Shown here: piece by piece, positions 26,173-35,998 of the stretch
How the letters are laid out: every line of letters begins with the position of its first letter
Numbering within the stretch: position 1 is the first letter of the stretch
DNA from: Aestuariibaculum sp. M13
GTDB taxonomy: Bacteria > Bacteroidota > Bacteroidia > Flavobacteriales > Flavobacteriaceae
DNA length: 64,000 bases
Assembly: GCF_024723255.1 (NCBI RefSeq)
Contig: NZ_JANIAC010000005.1
Span: forward strand, 307,175-371,174
Direction of reading: 5' to 3'
Program-made: the position numbers and the translations under genes
Notes under the pieces: generated by a model
Told to the model about the DNA's origin: nothing
Databases searched by the model: none
What the model saw: only the letters and a program-made list of their open reading frames with translations

Positions 26173-27101
26173 TTGAATACAGGTGATAAGGTCTCCGTTT
26201 TTAAGCTACTGCTAATTTCAGAATCATCTAAAGTACCGAATTCTAAAACATCAAAAGAAATCACGCTTAAATCAATATCAAATACCGTTAATGTAACGCG
26301 GTATTCTTTGGTAATGTTGTGTGCTCTGTATGATGTTGCAGCTACAGATGTGCTTACTTCCGCATTTAAATAATCGGCACCAGCGTCAGGATTTGTAATA
26401 TCGTTTGCAGGGTTGTTATCCTGAGATTCGTTTTCTTCATCACGGGTATTAACACCATCACCATCATCATCAGCATCTAAATAATCAGGAATACCGTCGC
26501 CGTCAGTATCTTGTGCATCCTCTAAATTATCATCACCATTCGGGTCTGGATTCTCATCAATGGTTCTAATGTTATCACCATCGTCATCCAAGTCTAAATA
26601 ATTTGGAATACCATCGTTATCGGTATCATCATCAGTTAAATCACCATTACCATTTATATCCTCAAGAATAGCAGGAATTCCATCGTTATCATCTTCAGTT
26701 AAAACCGTTCTAATGGTCACAGAGCCACTGGTAGCTTCGTAGTCTTCGGTTATTTTAACGTCGCTGTTAGGAATGTCGTTGCAAAACAAATCGCTTGGCA
26801 AAGATGAATTGCTATACATTCTGTAATTGAACGTATTTGTTGAAGATAAGCTAAATGTTTCTTCGTAAATATTGTCGTCTCCTAGTGTTAAAATCTCACT
26901 AAGGCTGCTTAATTCAGAAATTCTTACAGATAAAGACTCTGAAGGATCATTTTTTGTTTTATAGAATACTAAGCCATTTGTCCCGGTGCAAACCGAAAAT
27001 TCGTCTTCAAAGTCGAATTCCACATCCAGAACATCGCCATCATCACAAGCCGAATAGGTTAATAAACTCAGGGTAGTTAAAGCAAAAAATATCTTACGCA
27101 T
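26169..27101 (-). CDS. surface lipoprotein with thrombospondin type 3 calcium-binding repeats
   Basis: A 310-residue exported lipoprotein; the signal peptide ends in a lipobox, LLTYSAC, with the cysteine at residue 19. Residues about 150-250 are a run of acidic calcium-binding repeats of the TSP3 kind ([18 protein letters not shown] and [18 protein letters not shown]). The N- and C-terminal parts are beta-rich and unrecognised. A -7 box (TATTTTTG, 27120-27127) lies upstream. A role in adhesion or surface structure is inferred from the repeats. The nucleotide repeats in this region are explained by the protein repeats. Confidence 0.82.
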   Translation of the reverse strand: MRKIFFALTTLSLLTYSACDDGDVLDVEFDFEDEFSVCTGTNGLVFYKTKNDPSESLSVRISELSSLSEILTLGDDNIYEETFSLSSTNTFNYRMYSNSSLPSDLFCNDIPNSDVKITEDYEATSGSVTIRTVLTEDDNDGIPAILEDINGNGDLTDDDTDNDGIPNYLDLDDDGDNIRTIDENPDPNGDDNLEDAQDTDGDGIPDYLDADDDGDGVNTRDEENESQDNNPANDITNPDAGADYLNAEVSTSVAATSYRAHNITKEYRVTLTVFDIDLSVISFDVLEFGTLDDSEISSSLKTETLSPVFN

Positions 27102-27154
27102 TCTGTTTGGGTTTTAAGGCAAAAATAAACGAATTGTATTTTATAACGTAGCAT

Positions 27155-27185
27155 ATTGTCAATAATTTTATTCTAAGTAATTTTG
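27155..27185 (+). promoter_or_regulatory. promoter of the cysteine desulfurase gene
   Basis: ATTG (27155-27158), a 19-base spacer and TAATTTTG (27178-27185) match the Bacteroidota promoter consensus. The expected transcript start is near 27190, downstream of the ATG at 27188, so this promoter decides for the ATG at 27203. Confidence 0.75.
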
Positions 27186-27202
27186 TGATGAAAAATACAA
27201 TT

Positions 27203-28339
27203 ATGCAACAGGTTTATTTTGATAATGCAGCAACAACGCCAATGAGAAGCGAGGTTGTAGAAGCGATTTCTGAAGTGATGAGAACAAATTATGGAAATGC
27301 ATCATCTTCACATAGTTTTGGTCGTTCGGCTAAAGTACTTATAGAGAAAGCAAGAAAAACCATAGCCGGTTATTTAAATTGTTCTGCAGGTGAGATTGTA
27401 TTTACTTCTGGAGGAACTGAAGCTGATAATCTAATTTTAAGATCAGCCGTTCGTGATTTAAAGGTGAGACATATTGTGACATCTAAAATTGAACATCATG
27501 CTGTTTTGCATACGGTTGAAGCTTTAGAAAAAGAATATGGTATTCAGGTAAGTTATGTAAATCTCGATGCGAGTGGTGATATCGATTATCTGCATCTGGA
27601 AACTTTGCTTGATGTTGAAAGCAAGACTTTGGTAAGTTTAATGCACATAAATAATGAGATAGGGAATATTACAGATGTTAAACGAATTTCTGATTTATGT
27701 AAAACATATGACGCCTTATTTCATAGTGATGCGGTTCAATCCGTTGGTCATTATTCTCTTAATTTAGAGGATGTAAAAGTTGATTTTTTAGCAGCATCAG
27801 CTCATAAATTCCATGGTCCTAAAGGAATAGGATTTGTATATGTAAGAAGAGATTCCGGTTTAAAGCCTTCAATTACTGGAGGAGAGCAGGAGCGAGGCTT
27901 ACGTCCCGGAACTGAGAGTGTGCATAATATCGTGGGTATGGAAACCGCTTTTAAATTGATATGTGATAATCTCAACACTGAGCAGAATTATTTAAAGGAG
28001 TTGAAAACGTATTTTATTGAAAAAGCTTCAGTTGTTATCCCAGATGTTTGCTTTAACGGACAATCAGGTAATTTAGACCAAAGCACGAATACCATATTAA
28101 ATTTACGTTTGCCAAACTCGAAGGTGGATGCGTCTATGATTTTGTTTCAACTGGATTTAAAAGGTATTGCCTGTTCTCGCGGAAGTGCCTGCCAAAGCGG
28201 AAGTAGTCAAAAATCGCATGTGCTTTCTGAGATTTTAAATTCTGAAGATTTACAAAAGCCATCGCTTCGTTTTTCGTTTAGTATTTTTAACACTAAAGAA
28301 GAAGTAGATTATGTTATAGGTGTTTTAAAGCACTCGTAA
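27203..28339 (+). CDS. cysteine desulfurase (NifS/IscS-like)
   Basis: A 378-residue PLP enzyme of aminotransferase class V. Signatures: VYFDNAATTPMRSEV at the start, NYGNASSSHSFGR, FTSGGTEADN, the PLP lysine in SAHKFHGPKGIGF (about residue 200), and the catalytic cysteine loop ACSRGSACQSGSSQKSHVL (about 325-343). It takes sulphur from cysteine for iron-sulphur clusters or tRNA thiolation. I choose ATG 27203, giving MQQVYFDNAATT, because the promoter at 27155-27185 would start transcripts beyond the GTG at 27185 and ATG at 27188. No iscU or other cluster gene is adjacent. Confidence 0.92.
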   Translation: MQQVYFDNAATTPMRSEVVEAISEVMRTNYGNASSSHSFGRSAKVLIEKARKTIAGYLNCSAGEIVFTSGGTEADNLILRSAVRDLKVRHIVTSKIEHHAVLHTVEALEKEYGIQVSYVNLDASGDIDYLHLETLLDVESKTLVSLMHINNEIGNITDVKRISDLCKTYDALFHSDAVQSVGHYSLNLEDVKVDFLAASAHKFHGPKGIGFVYVRRDSGLKPSITGGEQERGLRPGTESVHNIVGMETAFKLICDNLNTEQNYLKELKTYFIEKASVVIPDVCFNGQSGNLDQSTNTILNLRLPNSKVDASMILFQLDLKGIACSRGSACQSGSSQKSHVLSEILNSEDLQKPSLRFSFSIFNTKEEVDYVIGVLKHS

Positions 28340-28455
28340 GTTGTTGTAAGAAAGATAATTCTTTCTTTATTTGTGTATTTTGACAGTTTTTCTTGTATTT
28401 TATCGAATAAGTGTTACTTTTACCTTCCCTAAGTTTTAATTAATTCGATTACAAA

Positions 28456-29199
28456 ATGTTAAAAATTGTCCCTATAGCGCTAACAGCGTTTTGTCTCTCA
28501 TTTAGTTTAAATGCTCAAATAGGTATTGGTACTACTAGTCCAGACGAATCTTCAATTTTAGATATCTCTTCTGAATCTCAAGGTATGTTAACGCCCAGAA
28601 TGACTACTGTTCAAAGGGTAGCTATATCTAATCCTGCAAAGGGTTTATTAGTGTTTGATACTAATGAAAATGCATTTTATAATTTCGACGGAACAAATTG
28701 GGTAAGACTTATTACAGAAAGTAGTATTAGTGATTATACAGGTTGGGCTGACTATTCCGATGGAGTATATACCGAAGCAAGTCCTTTAAGTTTAACAGCA
28801 AATAACAAAATAACATTACCTAATCATGCCAACACTATCAGAGATAGTCAAAAACCAATTGATGTGACTGAATTTTACAATTCTACAAATTCTACTATTA
28901 CTGGGAGAAATGGAGACGGAATTAATATTGTAATAGAATTTAAGGTTAAACCAACGGTTAACCAAACTACAAAAATTACGGTGTCTGTTGATATAGGTGG
29001 AGGTATTGGAGAATTGTATAAAAGAGATTTTATTACTTCAAAAGGTGTTGGAGTTCAACATTATTATTTAAGTTCGTTTAATGCTTATACTTTAGATACA
29101 TGGGAAGCAAATGGAGGAACTGTAAAAATAGTATCTGATTATGCTTCAGATGTTTATGATATTCGATACATAATAACCAGAACTCATAAGGCGAGATAA
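28456..29199 (+). CDS. exported protein with 'IGIGTTSPDESSILDI' repeat start, unknown
   Basis: A 247-residue protein with a signal peptide (about residues 1-19, ending LNAQ). It continues with IGIGTTSPDESSILDISS and GMLTPRMTTVQR, then FDTNENAFYNFDGTNWVRL, a head region found at the start of many Bacteroidota surface and tail-fibre-like proteins. The remaining 160 residues are beta-rich and not recognised. There is no type IX sorting domain. A surface or extracellular role is likely but unproven. It is convergent with the TonB receptor gene. Confidence 0.75.
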   Translation: MLKIVPIALTAFCLSFSLNAQIGIGTTSPDESSILDISSESQGMLTPRMTTVQRVAISNPAKGLLVFDTNENAFYNFDGTNWVRLITESSISDYTGWADYSDGVYTEASPLSLTANNKITLPNHANTIRDSQKPIDVTEFYNSTNSTITGRNGDGINIVIEFKVKPTVNQTTKITVSVDIGGGIGELYKRDFITSKGVGVQHYYLSSFNAYTLDTWEANGGTVKIVSDYASDVYDIRYIITRTHKAR

Positions 29200-29222
29200 G
29201 TTTTGTGATTTAAGGTTTTATT

Positions 29223-31682
29223 TTAAAACTTCATAGTTGTTCTCACATTAAATACTCTTGGTGTTAAATAATTAGGAATACCATATTGTCTTTTAGTATA
29301 TACATCTCGTACCCAAGTGTTGGTGATGGAATTTTGCACATCGAACATGTTGTAAATTTCGAAACCAAAAGACAGTGCTTTAAATGGTTTTTTCCAGCCA
29401 CTGTTAAATTGTTTATTTGCATCAACTAAAACAAACTGTAAGCCTAAATCGGCACGTTTATAATCAGGCAATCGGTTTTGGTATTCGTAAACATCGGCAT
29501 AGCTCGGGGACCCACCTGGTAATCCTGTATTGTATACTAAGTTTAAATACACTTTTAAATTAGGGACGTTTGGTACATAATCCTGAAATAAAGCAGCAAA
29601 TTTCAGACGTTGATCGGTGGGTCTGGCAATATAACCACGTTCATCGATATTCTCTTCAGTATTTAAATATCCAAAGCTGAACCAAGATTCTGTTCCAGGC
29701 ACAAATTCACCATTTAAACGCATATCCAGTCCATAAGCATAAGCTTTGGCATTGTTTGAAGCACGGTAGCGAATGCGAACGTTTTCAAGGGTATAGGTGT
29801 TAACGTCATTCAGATTTTTATAGTAAGCTTCGGAAGTTAGTTTAAACGGGCGATCCCACATTTTAAAACTGTAATCATTTCCTAATACAATATGATACGA
29901 TTGTTGAGCTTTAACACTGGGTTGAACCACACCGTTGGCATCACGAAGTTCTCTGTAAAAAGGAGGCTGGTAATATAATCCAGTAGCCACTCTAAACAGC
30001 ATATCTTTTTTCCAGTCTGGTTTTATTGCAAATTGAGCCCTTGGACTAAAAACAGTTTGGTTTGTTTTTTCAATACCCATACCATTAACCGACCAGTTAT
30101 GGGCTCTTACTCCAGCATTGTACCAAACATCGCTGGACCCAATAGTGCTACGTTTACTCCATTGTAAATAGGCTTGTATACGGTCTATTTGTGTTTTATT
30201 TACGCTTCTTACATTCTGAAAAGCCTCCAATGGTCCTGAATACGCAACATAAGGTTGTTCATTTGGTGATGTTTTTGGCGGACGAATAGAAAACCCTGCC
30301 GAATCGATTACTTCCCATTCAATTAATCGGTCGCGAATATCTTCATGGGTATATTTTACAGACCATTCGAATCTATTGTCATTAATCTTATAATCCCCTT
30401 TGTGCCCAAAATTACTTATTAAGGCATCTAAATCGTTTCGTCCATGATTTAGCTGACTTCCAATACCGCGGCTATATTCAACTTCACCAAGATTTTCACC
30501 ACCTATATCCGTATTTACTTCGCCTAATCTGTACTGTGCTAAGATATCAAAATACTCTTCTTCCATGGTATGATAGGTTGAGGCTAATAAATTTAAATTC
30601 AAATTATCGTTAGCGAAATAGGTGCCTTTAAAAGCGCCAAAAAAGGTACGATACTGATCTTTTTCCTGTCCTTCGTAAAACACCAAAAGCGCTATAGGGT
30701 CGCTAAATGTACCGAAGTTCGTTTGGCGTGTTTCGGGTTGGTAATTGTACTTGTTTATGGAAGCATTTCCTAAAAAGCTTAAATGAAATTTATTTGAGAA
30801 TTTATAAGTTAAATAGGTTTGAATATCAGCAAACGAAGGCTGATAATTCGTTTCTGTTTCTTTTTCATCTACCAACAAGCTGTTGTCGCGATAACGTATA
30901 CCAGCGATACCTGTAAACTTTGAATCTTTACTAATGTTTTCAACGGATATGCTTCCGCCTAATAAACTTAAATCTGTATTAACTTCAAATTGATAAGGTG
31001 TTTTGTAAGTGATATCTAAAACCGATGATAATTTGTCGCCGTATTTAGCTTGAAATCCACCGGCTGAGAAATCGACGTTTTGTACTAAATCTGTATTCAC
31101 GAAACTTAATCCTTCCTGTTGCCCTGAACGAATTAAAAACGGTCTGTAAACTTCAATACCATTTACATAAACCAGATTTTCGTCGTAATTACCACCTCGT
31201 ACAGAATACTGTGTACTCAGTTCATTATTATTGCTAACGCCCGGAAGGGTTAAAAGCAGGTTCTCGACACCGGCGTTTGCTCCCGGGATTTTTCGAATTG
31301 TTTCCGGTTTTAAAGTGATAATGCCTTCAACCTCTTTTTGACTTGTATTATTGATAATTACCGTTGCAATTTGCTCGGTTGCTGTATTCATTACCGGGTT
31401 GAATTCAAGTATTTCACCATTTTTAAGATGAAATTTGCTTGATACCTTTTTATAAGACAGGTGAGTGAATTCAACCGATATATCTTGATTCGCCGGTATA
31501 TTAAAAATGTAGAATCCATTATTATTGGTGGTGGTTCCGCTGGTATTCCATTTAATATTTACGTTAGGAATAGGAGTATTGTTATCGTCTAAAATGATTC
31601 CTTTTATAGTTGCTGTTTGAGATATACCAGAAATTGATACAATAAAAAACAGAAGGGTAATAACGTAAAATTTGCTTTTCAA
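29223..31682 (-). CDS. TonB-dependent receptor with carboxypeptidase-like N-terminal domain
   Basis: An 819-residue outer-membrane receptor: signal peptide, a CarboxypepD_reg-like beta-sandwich (about residues 25-110, ATIKGIILDDNNTPIPNV), a plug domain (PGANAGVENLLLTLPGVSNNN, SVRGGNYDENLVYVNGIEV) and a 22-strand barrel ending in RVFNVRTTMKF. The long reading frame begins inside the upstream M23 gene; TTG 31680-31682, seven bases after the M23 stop, gives a standard signal peptide (KSKFYVITLLFF) and removes the overlap. No SusD partner is adjacent, so polysaccharide import is not indicated; the ligand is unknown. Confidence 0.85.
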   Translation of the reverse strand: MKSKFYVITLLFFIVSISGISQTATIKGIILDDNNTPIPNVNIKWNTSGTTTNNNGFYIFNIPANQDISVEFTHLSYKKVSSKFHLKNGEILEFNPVMNTATEQIATVIINNTSQKEVEGIITLKPETIRKIPGANAGVENLLLTLPGVSNNNELSTQYSVRGGNYDENLVYVNGIEVYRPFLIRSGQQEGLSFVNTDLVQNVDFSAGGFQAKYGDKLSSVLDITYKTPYQFEVNTDLSLLGGSISVENISKDSKFTGIAGIRYRDNSLLVDEKETETNYQPSFADIQTYLTYKFSNKFHLSFLGNASINKYNYQPETRQTNFGTFSDPIALLVFYEGQEKDQYRTFFGAFKGTYFANDNLNLNLLASTYHTMEEEYFDILAQYRLGEVNTDIGGENLGEVEYSRGIGSQLNHGRNDLDALISNFGHKGDYKINDNRFEWSVKYTHEDIRDRLIEWEVIDSAGFSIRPPKTSPNEQPYVAYSGPLEAFQNVRSVNKTQIDRIQAYLQWSKRSTIGSSDVWYNAGVRAHNWSVNGMGIEKTNQTVFSPRAQFAIKPDWKKDMLFRVATGLYYQPPFYRELRDANGVVQPSVKAQQSYHIVLGNDYSFKMWDRPFKLTSEAYYKNLNDVNTYTLENVRIRYRASNNAKAYAYGLDMRLNGEFVPGTESWFSFGYLNTEENIDERGYIARPTDQRLKFAALFQDYVPNVPNLKVYLNLVYNTGLPGGSPSYADVYEYQNRLPDYKRADLGLQFVLVDANKQFNSGWKKPFKALSFGFEIYNMFDVQNSITNTWVRDVYTKRQYGIPNYLTPRVFNVRTTMKF

Positions 31683-31689
31683 AAGTAAT

Positions 31690-33375
31690 TTAGTTTTTTC
31701 TATAGAATACAGACTCAAATGTAGAACTATTTCCAACATTATCGGTAACTATAAGTTTGAAATTATTTTTAGTTTCCGTTGAAACATGATCGTTAAAATC
31801 GAAAGTTAGTGTTTTGTTTTTATATTCATATTCCATTAAAATCCACTTACCATTTATAGTTGCTCTGTAATTTGAAATTCCAGATCCGGAATCATCAATT
31901 TTTAACTTTAAAAAGCGATAGTTGCTTATCCACTGTTCGTTTTTAAAATTAACAGCAGTAATGGTTGGGTTTGTGGTATCTGCCGTTAAGGTATAAGAAC
32001 CCAAATATTTAGTATTAGCAATTAAAGTATCTCCAACCCGTTTTGTTTCGGTATATATAGGGTAGTTGTTTTTTCTTCCAACCAATCTGGAAATAAACAA
32101 CTTGTTTTTATCTGCATCATTGAAATGACTGACATTAAAATTAATGTTGAAATTATTCTTAGTCGGAATAATATCTTTATGTAAAGTTAGTGTATCGTTT
32201 TTTACATTAAAATCGATATAGAAATTTTCGTAAAATGTATTGGGGTAAAAGTGAACGGCTACGTTTCCAGCTTTTAAATTAGTGCTTTGGTTGGCGTATA
32301 TATAATAAGGTGTTTTTTCTTCGGTTTTTACAGAAGAGGTTTTGTTGCCTTTAATATTTACTGTAACCCAGGCTTCATTATTTTCAAAATCTAAAATTCG
32401 AATTTTATAGATAGAGTTTGTGCTGTCGGCAATAATTAAATTTCCGTTGTTTAACTCCGGGCTATATAAACTTAAGCTATTGTTTTGATTGAATAATTTT
32501 TGAACACGATGTTTGGTTTCTGTGTAATGTTCATAATCGATAAGCTGATTAATGTTTCGCGACTCATCAAAAGAAAACGATTGGAAATTGATTTCAAAAT
32601 TCTGATTACCGTTTAAAAACGATTGAATCTGATAAACACCATTAGAGTTAGCTGCTAAATTTTGTCTGTCGTTGGTTTCAACCCCAATCCCAATAGTTCC
32701 GTAGGCTTCAATGTTTTCGGTAGTATAATCACCTGAAGCCAGAGGTATTAATCTAAGTTTTTGTTTTTTGTTTGAATTGTTTACCGTTGAAGAATCGTTT
32801 AGCGGATAGGCGTAAACAGACTTAACAGTTGGTTTTGTGGTGTCTGCGACATCAATTCCAAAAAGCATGGGGTTCAATGTATGTTCTTCTTTGTTTCTAA
32901 TTTCAAAATGCAGGTGTGGTCCGCCAGAACCACCAGTATTTCCACTGTAAGCCACATGCTTTCCTTTTAACACTTTTATTTCGTCGGCGGTAGGGAATAA
33001 TTCAATTTCATAAGATTCTGCTTCGTATTGATGCTTTTTTACATAAGTTTCAATCTCTGGAGCAAACTTTTGTAAATGTGCGTAAACTGTTGTGTATCCG
33101 TTAGGGTGGGTAATATAAAGGGCTTTGCCATAGCCATAATGAGAAATTTTAATACGACTAATAAAACCATCGGCAGCAGAGATAACTCTCAACCCTTCTC
33201 GCTGCTGTGTTTTTATATCTAAACCGGAATGAAAGTGGTTTGATCGCAATTCAGCAAAGGTTCCAGAAAGAATTAATGGCACCTCTAAAGGATTGCCAAA
33301 ATAATCCTGAGGGTAATTATTCTGAGCCTGAGTAATTAAAGAAAAAGTTGTAAGTAGAAATAGGACTAATCGCAT
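31690..33375 (-). CDS. M23 family metallopeptidase (LytM domain)
   Basis: A 561-residue exported protein. A signal peptide (about residues 1-17) precedes an M23/LytM zinc endopeptidase domain (about 35-175) with HFHSGLDIK, the first zinc ligands, and GPHLHFEIRNK, the last. The C-terminal two thirds are beta-rich and not recognised, apart from ISNYRATINGKWILM and DNVGNSSTF segments typical of immunoglobulin-like folds. It probably cuts peptidoglycan cross-links or activates another hydrolase in the periplasm. The TonB receptor gene begins seven bases after its stop, so they are likely co-transcribed. Confidence 0.9.
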   Translation of the reverse strand: MRLVLFLLTTFSLITQAQNNYPQDYFGNPLEVPLILSGTFAELRSNHFHSGLDIKTQQREGLRVISAADGFISRIKISHYGYGKALYITHPNGYTTVYAHLQKFAPEIETYVKKHQYEAESYEIELFPTADEIKVLKGKHVAYSGNTGGSGGPHLHFEIRNKEEHTLNPMLFGIDVADTTKPTVKSVYAYPLNDSSTVNNSNKKQKLRLIPLASGDYTTENIEAYGTIGIGVETNDRQNLAANSNGVYQIQSFLNGNQNFEINFQSFSFDESRNINQLIDYEHYTETKHRVQKLFNQNNSLSLYSPELNNGNLIIADSTNSIYKIRILDFENNEAWVTVNIKGNKTSSVKTEEKTPYYIYANQSTNLKAGNVAVHFYPNTFYENFYIDFNVKNDTLTLHKDIIPTKNNFNINFNVSHFNDADKNKLFISRLVGRKNNYPIYTETKRVGDTLIANTKYLGSYTLTADTTNPTITAVNFKNEQWISNYRFLKLKIDDSGSGISNYRATINGKWILMEYEYKNKTLTFDFNDHVSTETKNNFKLIVTDNVGNSSTFESVFYRKN

Positions 33376-33494
33376 AAAAAAGTAGTTGTTGCTAAGTTAT
33401 AAATTTGGTGTTACACTGCAAAAATAAAAGAAAAATCAAGCCATTACATTGATTTAGAGTATTAACGAGAAATTTCAAATTTTATTAAAAAACA

Positions 33495-33526
33495 ATTGTT
33501 ATTTATACTAAGGTATGTTAACTTTG
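33495..33526 (+). promoter_or_regulatory. promoter of the zapA operon
   Basis: ATTG (33495-33498), a 20-base spacer and TAACTTTG (33519-33526) match the Bacteroidota consensus. It stands 25 bases before the coiled-coil gene start and would drive that gene and zapA. Confidence 0.75.
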
Positions 33527-33550
33527 TGTAATAAGTATTGAAATTTGCAA

Positions 33551-33841
33551 ATGGGTAATATTGAAGATATTGTAGATTCTTTAGAAAGCAAAATTAGCAA
33601 AGTATTACATAGATTAGAGCTTTTAAAGCTTGAAAACTCGAAGCTAAAGGAAGAATTAGTAGCTTCAAGACAAGAGATTTCGGCCCAAAAAGAGCATATT
33701 GCAAACTGGGAAGAGAAATATGAAGCTCTTAGAATGGCAAATACAATACTTGGCAGTGACGAAAGTAAAAGAGAAACTAAGCTTAAAATAAATGCTTTAA
33801 TTAGAGATATAGATCATTGTATTGCTCAGCTCTCAGATTAA
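33551..33841 (+). CDS. ZapB-like coiled-coil protein
   Basis: A 96-residue, almost entirely alpha-helical protein with heptad leucines and charged residues over residues 5-65 (LESKISKVLHRLELLKLENS, LKEELVASRQEISAQKEHI). I use ATG 33551 and not the in-frame TTG two codons upstream. It sits 15 bases before zapA under a shared promoter. Position and coiled-coil form suggest a division protein like ZapB that works with ZapA at the FtsZ ring, but sequence identity to ZapB is not evident. Confidence 0.75.
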   Translation: MGNIEDIVDSLESKISKVLHRLELLKLENSKLKEELVASRQEISAQKEHIANWEEKYEALRMANTILGSDESKRETKLKINALIRDIDHCIAQLSD

Positions 33842-33856
33842 ACATAAAACAAATCA

Positions 33857-34150
33857 ATGTCAGACAAGCTTAAAATAAAGCTATCTATAGCAAATAGGGT
33901 ATATCCTTTAAATATTGACCCGAGTCAGGAAGAAGGATTGCGTAAAGCAGCTAAGAATATCGAGGCAATGATTAAGCAATTTGAGCAAAGTTATTCTGTT
34001 CGAGATAAGCAAGATGTATTAGCGATGTGTGCATTACAGTTTGCGGCTCAGGTGGAGCAGAAGTCTATTGATAAGGAGCATGTAAACGAACATGTTGAAG
34101 ATAAATTAAATGCGTTAAACGATTTACTTCAATCTTATTTAGTCTCTTAG
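33857..34150 (+). CDS. zapA: cell division protein ZapA
   Basis: A 97-residue protein of normal ZapA length. The N-terminal dimer-forming domain is seen in KIKLSIANRVYPLNIDPSQEEGLRKAAK and the C-terminal helix in VLAMCALQFAAQVEQ. ZapA bundles FtsZ filaments at the division site. It lies between the coiled-coil gene and a 6S RNA, as in many bacteria where ssrS follows zapA. Confidence 0.92.
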   Translation: MSDKLKIKLSIANRVYPLNIDPSQEEGLRKAAKNIEAMIKQFEQSYSVRDKQDVLAMCALQFAAQVEQKSIDKEHVNEHVEDKLNALNDLLQSYLVS

Positions 34151-34177
34151 CGTTCTTTAAAATAAGTTAAAAATACT

Positions 34178-34337
34178 GCCTGCATTAGTGATTTTTTTTG
34201 ATAAACTCAACGTTAATTCTTTAAAAAGGGTGAGTTTAAGTTGTTAAAGCATGCTGCCTTGAGCAGACCCTTGATCAGCTTGTTAACCCTAAACTTGTTT
34301 TTAAGGAGTTTATACAAAACTTTATACTGGTGTGGGC
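34178..34337 (+). ncRNA. ssrS: 6S RNA (6S-Flavo type)
   Basis: The 220-base gap between zapA and rny holds a 160-base RNA. Its ends, 34178-34189 and 34326-34337, form a closing stem of twelve consecutive pairs (several G-U). Inside, TAAACTCA pairs with TGAGTTTA, and a large AU-rich central bubble follows, as in 6S RNA, which mimics an open promoter and binds RNA polymerase. The closing stem is followed by TTTTTTTA, which completes an intrinsic terminator. Location beside zapA is a hallmark of ssrS, and Rfam has a Flavobacteria family, 6S-Flavo. The 5' end may lie a few bases upstream. Confidence 0.85.
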
Positions 34338-34370
34338 TTTTTTATATGTTTAAATCAACTAAAATCAATA

Positions 34371-35945
34371 ATGGATAACTCAATTATATTAATTGCAGGA
34401 GGGGGAGTCATAGGGATAGCAATAGGTTTTGTTATTGCTAAGGTATTAGAAAAAAACAATGCATCTAAACTGGTAAAGGAAGCCAAGAAAAGTGCCGGTT
34501 TAATTATTAAAGAAGCTAATAGCGAAGGCGAGGCGATAAAAAAAGATAAAATTCTTCAGGCCAAAGAGAAATTTATCGAGCTTAAGTCTGAGCATGAAAA
34601 GGTGATTTTATCTCGTGATAAAAAAATGGCGGAAGCCGAGAAACGTACACGTGATAAAGAATCTCAGGTGTCTAGTGAATTAGCTAAAAACAAAAAACTT
34701 AACGAAAGTTTAGACGCTAAATTAAAGGATTACGATCACAGACTAGATGTTTTAGATAAAAAACAGGAAGAAATAGATCGCTTACACAAAAGCCAGGTAG
34801 AACAACTGGAAGTCATTTCAAGTTTATCGGCTGAAGAAGCTAAGGCACAGTTGGTGGAGTCTTTAAAAGGAGAAGCAAGAAACGATGCGATGGCTTATAT
34901 TCAAAATGCTTTAGAGGAAGCTAAATTAACGGCTGAGCAGGAAGCTAAGAAAGTCATCATCAACACAATTCAGCGTATTGGTACAGAAGAGGCGGTTGAT
35001 AACTGTGTGTCTGTATTCAACATTGAATCAGACGACGTTAAAGGACGTATTATTGGTCGTGAAGGTCGTAATATTAGAGCTATTGAAGCAGCTACGGGCG
35101 TAGAAATTATTGTAGATGATACACCTGAAGCTATTATTCTTTCTTGTTTTGATGCTGTGCGTCGCGAGGTAGCTCGTTTATCGTTACACAAATTAGTAAC
35201 TGATGGTCGTATTCACCCGGCGCGTATTGAAGAAGTGGTTCAAAAAACACAGAAACAAATCGAACAGGAGATTATCGAAGTTGGTAAGCGTACAGTTATC
35301 GATTTAGGTATTCACAATCTGCACCCTGAATTAATCAAGATGGTAGGTAGAATGAAATACCGTTCGTCTTACGGACAAAACCTGTTACAACACTCGCGTG
35401 AAGTTGCTAAACTTTGTGGAGTTATGGCTGCTGAACTTGGTTTAAATCCAAAATTAGCGAAGCGCGCCGGTTTATTACACGATATTGGAAAAGTGCCGGA
35501 TGCTGAAGCAGATATGGAAACGCCTCATGCTATTTTAGGTATGCAGTGGGCAGAGAAATTCGGAGAGAAAGAAGATGTGTGTAATGCGATTGGAGCACAC
35601 CATGACGAGATTGAAATGAAATCGTTATTGGCGCCAATTATTCAGGTTTGTGATGCTATCTCAGGAGCAAGACCAGGGGCAAGACGTCAGGTGTTAGATA
35701 GCTATATTCAACGTCTTAAAGATCTTGAAGATATTGCTTTCGGATTTAACGGTGTTAAGAAAGCTTATGCTATTCAGGCTGGTAGAGAGTTACGTGTTAT
35801 TGTTGAAAGTGAAAAAGTAGATGATCAAAAAGCTGCTGATTTATCATTCAACATATCTCAAAAAGTTCAAACTGATATGACTTATCCAGGACAAGTTAAA
35901 GTAACGGTTATTAGAGAAACCAGAGCGGTAAATATTGCGAAGTAA
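34371..35945 (+). CDS. rny: ribonuclease Y
   Basis: A 524-residue membrane-anchored endoribonuclease. In order: an N-terminal membrane helix ([19 protein letters not shown]), a long coiled coil (about residues 30-190), a KH RNA-binding domain with [20 protein letters not shown] (about 228-247), and an HD domain with [10 protein letters not shown] (about 369-378). It starts mRNA decay. The start is ATG 34371; an in-frame GTG at 34332 lies inside the 6S RNA and is not credible. A terminator follows. Confidence 0.95.
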   Translation: MDNSIILIAGGGVIGIAIGFVIAKVLEKNNASKLVKEAKKSAGLIIKEANSEGEAIKKDKILQAKEKFIELKSEHEKVILSRDKKMAEAEKRTRDKESQVSSELAKNKKLNESLDAKLKDYDHRLDVLDKKQEEIDRLHKSQVEQLEVISSLSAEEAKAQLVESLKGEARNDAMAYIQNALEEAKLTAEQEAKKVIINTIQRIGTEEAVDNCVSVFNIESDDVKGRIIGREGRNIRAIEAATGVEIIVDDTPEAIILSCFDAVRREVARLSLHKLVTDGRIHPARIEEVVQKTQKQIEQEIIEVGKRTVIDLGIHNLHPELIKMVGRMKYRSSYGQNLLQHSREVAKLCGVMAAELGLNPKLAKRAGLLHDIGKVPDAEADMETPHAILGMQWAEKFGEKEDVCNAIGAHHDEIEMKSLLAPIIQVCDAISGARPGARRQVLDSYIQRLKDLEDIAFGFNGVKKAYAIQAGRELRVIVESEKVDDQKAADLSFNISQKVQTDMTYPGQVKVTVIRETRAVNIAK

Positions 35946-35966
35946 TTATCGTTTTAATAGATATTA

Positions 35967-35998
35967 AAAAAAGCCTCAACACATGTTGAGGCTTTTTT
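35967..35998. terminator. bidirectional terminator
   Basis: A perfect 14-pair stem (35967-35980 with 35985-35998) and loop ACAT, flanked by A and T runs. It separates convergent rny and xerD and overlaps the xerD stop codon by two bases. Confidence 0.92.

Noticed and set aside
26400..26660. Tandem-like DNA repeats suggestive of a CRISPR or satellite
   Set aside because: They encode the acidic calcium-binding repeats of the surface lipoprotein in frame; no spacer/repeat regularity.
34332..34370. N-terminal extension of ribonuclease Y from GTG 34332
   Set aside because: These codons lie in the closing stem and T-run of the 6S RNA, and ATG 34371 gives the normal membrane anchor start.
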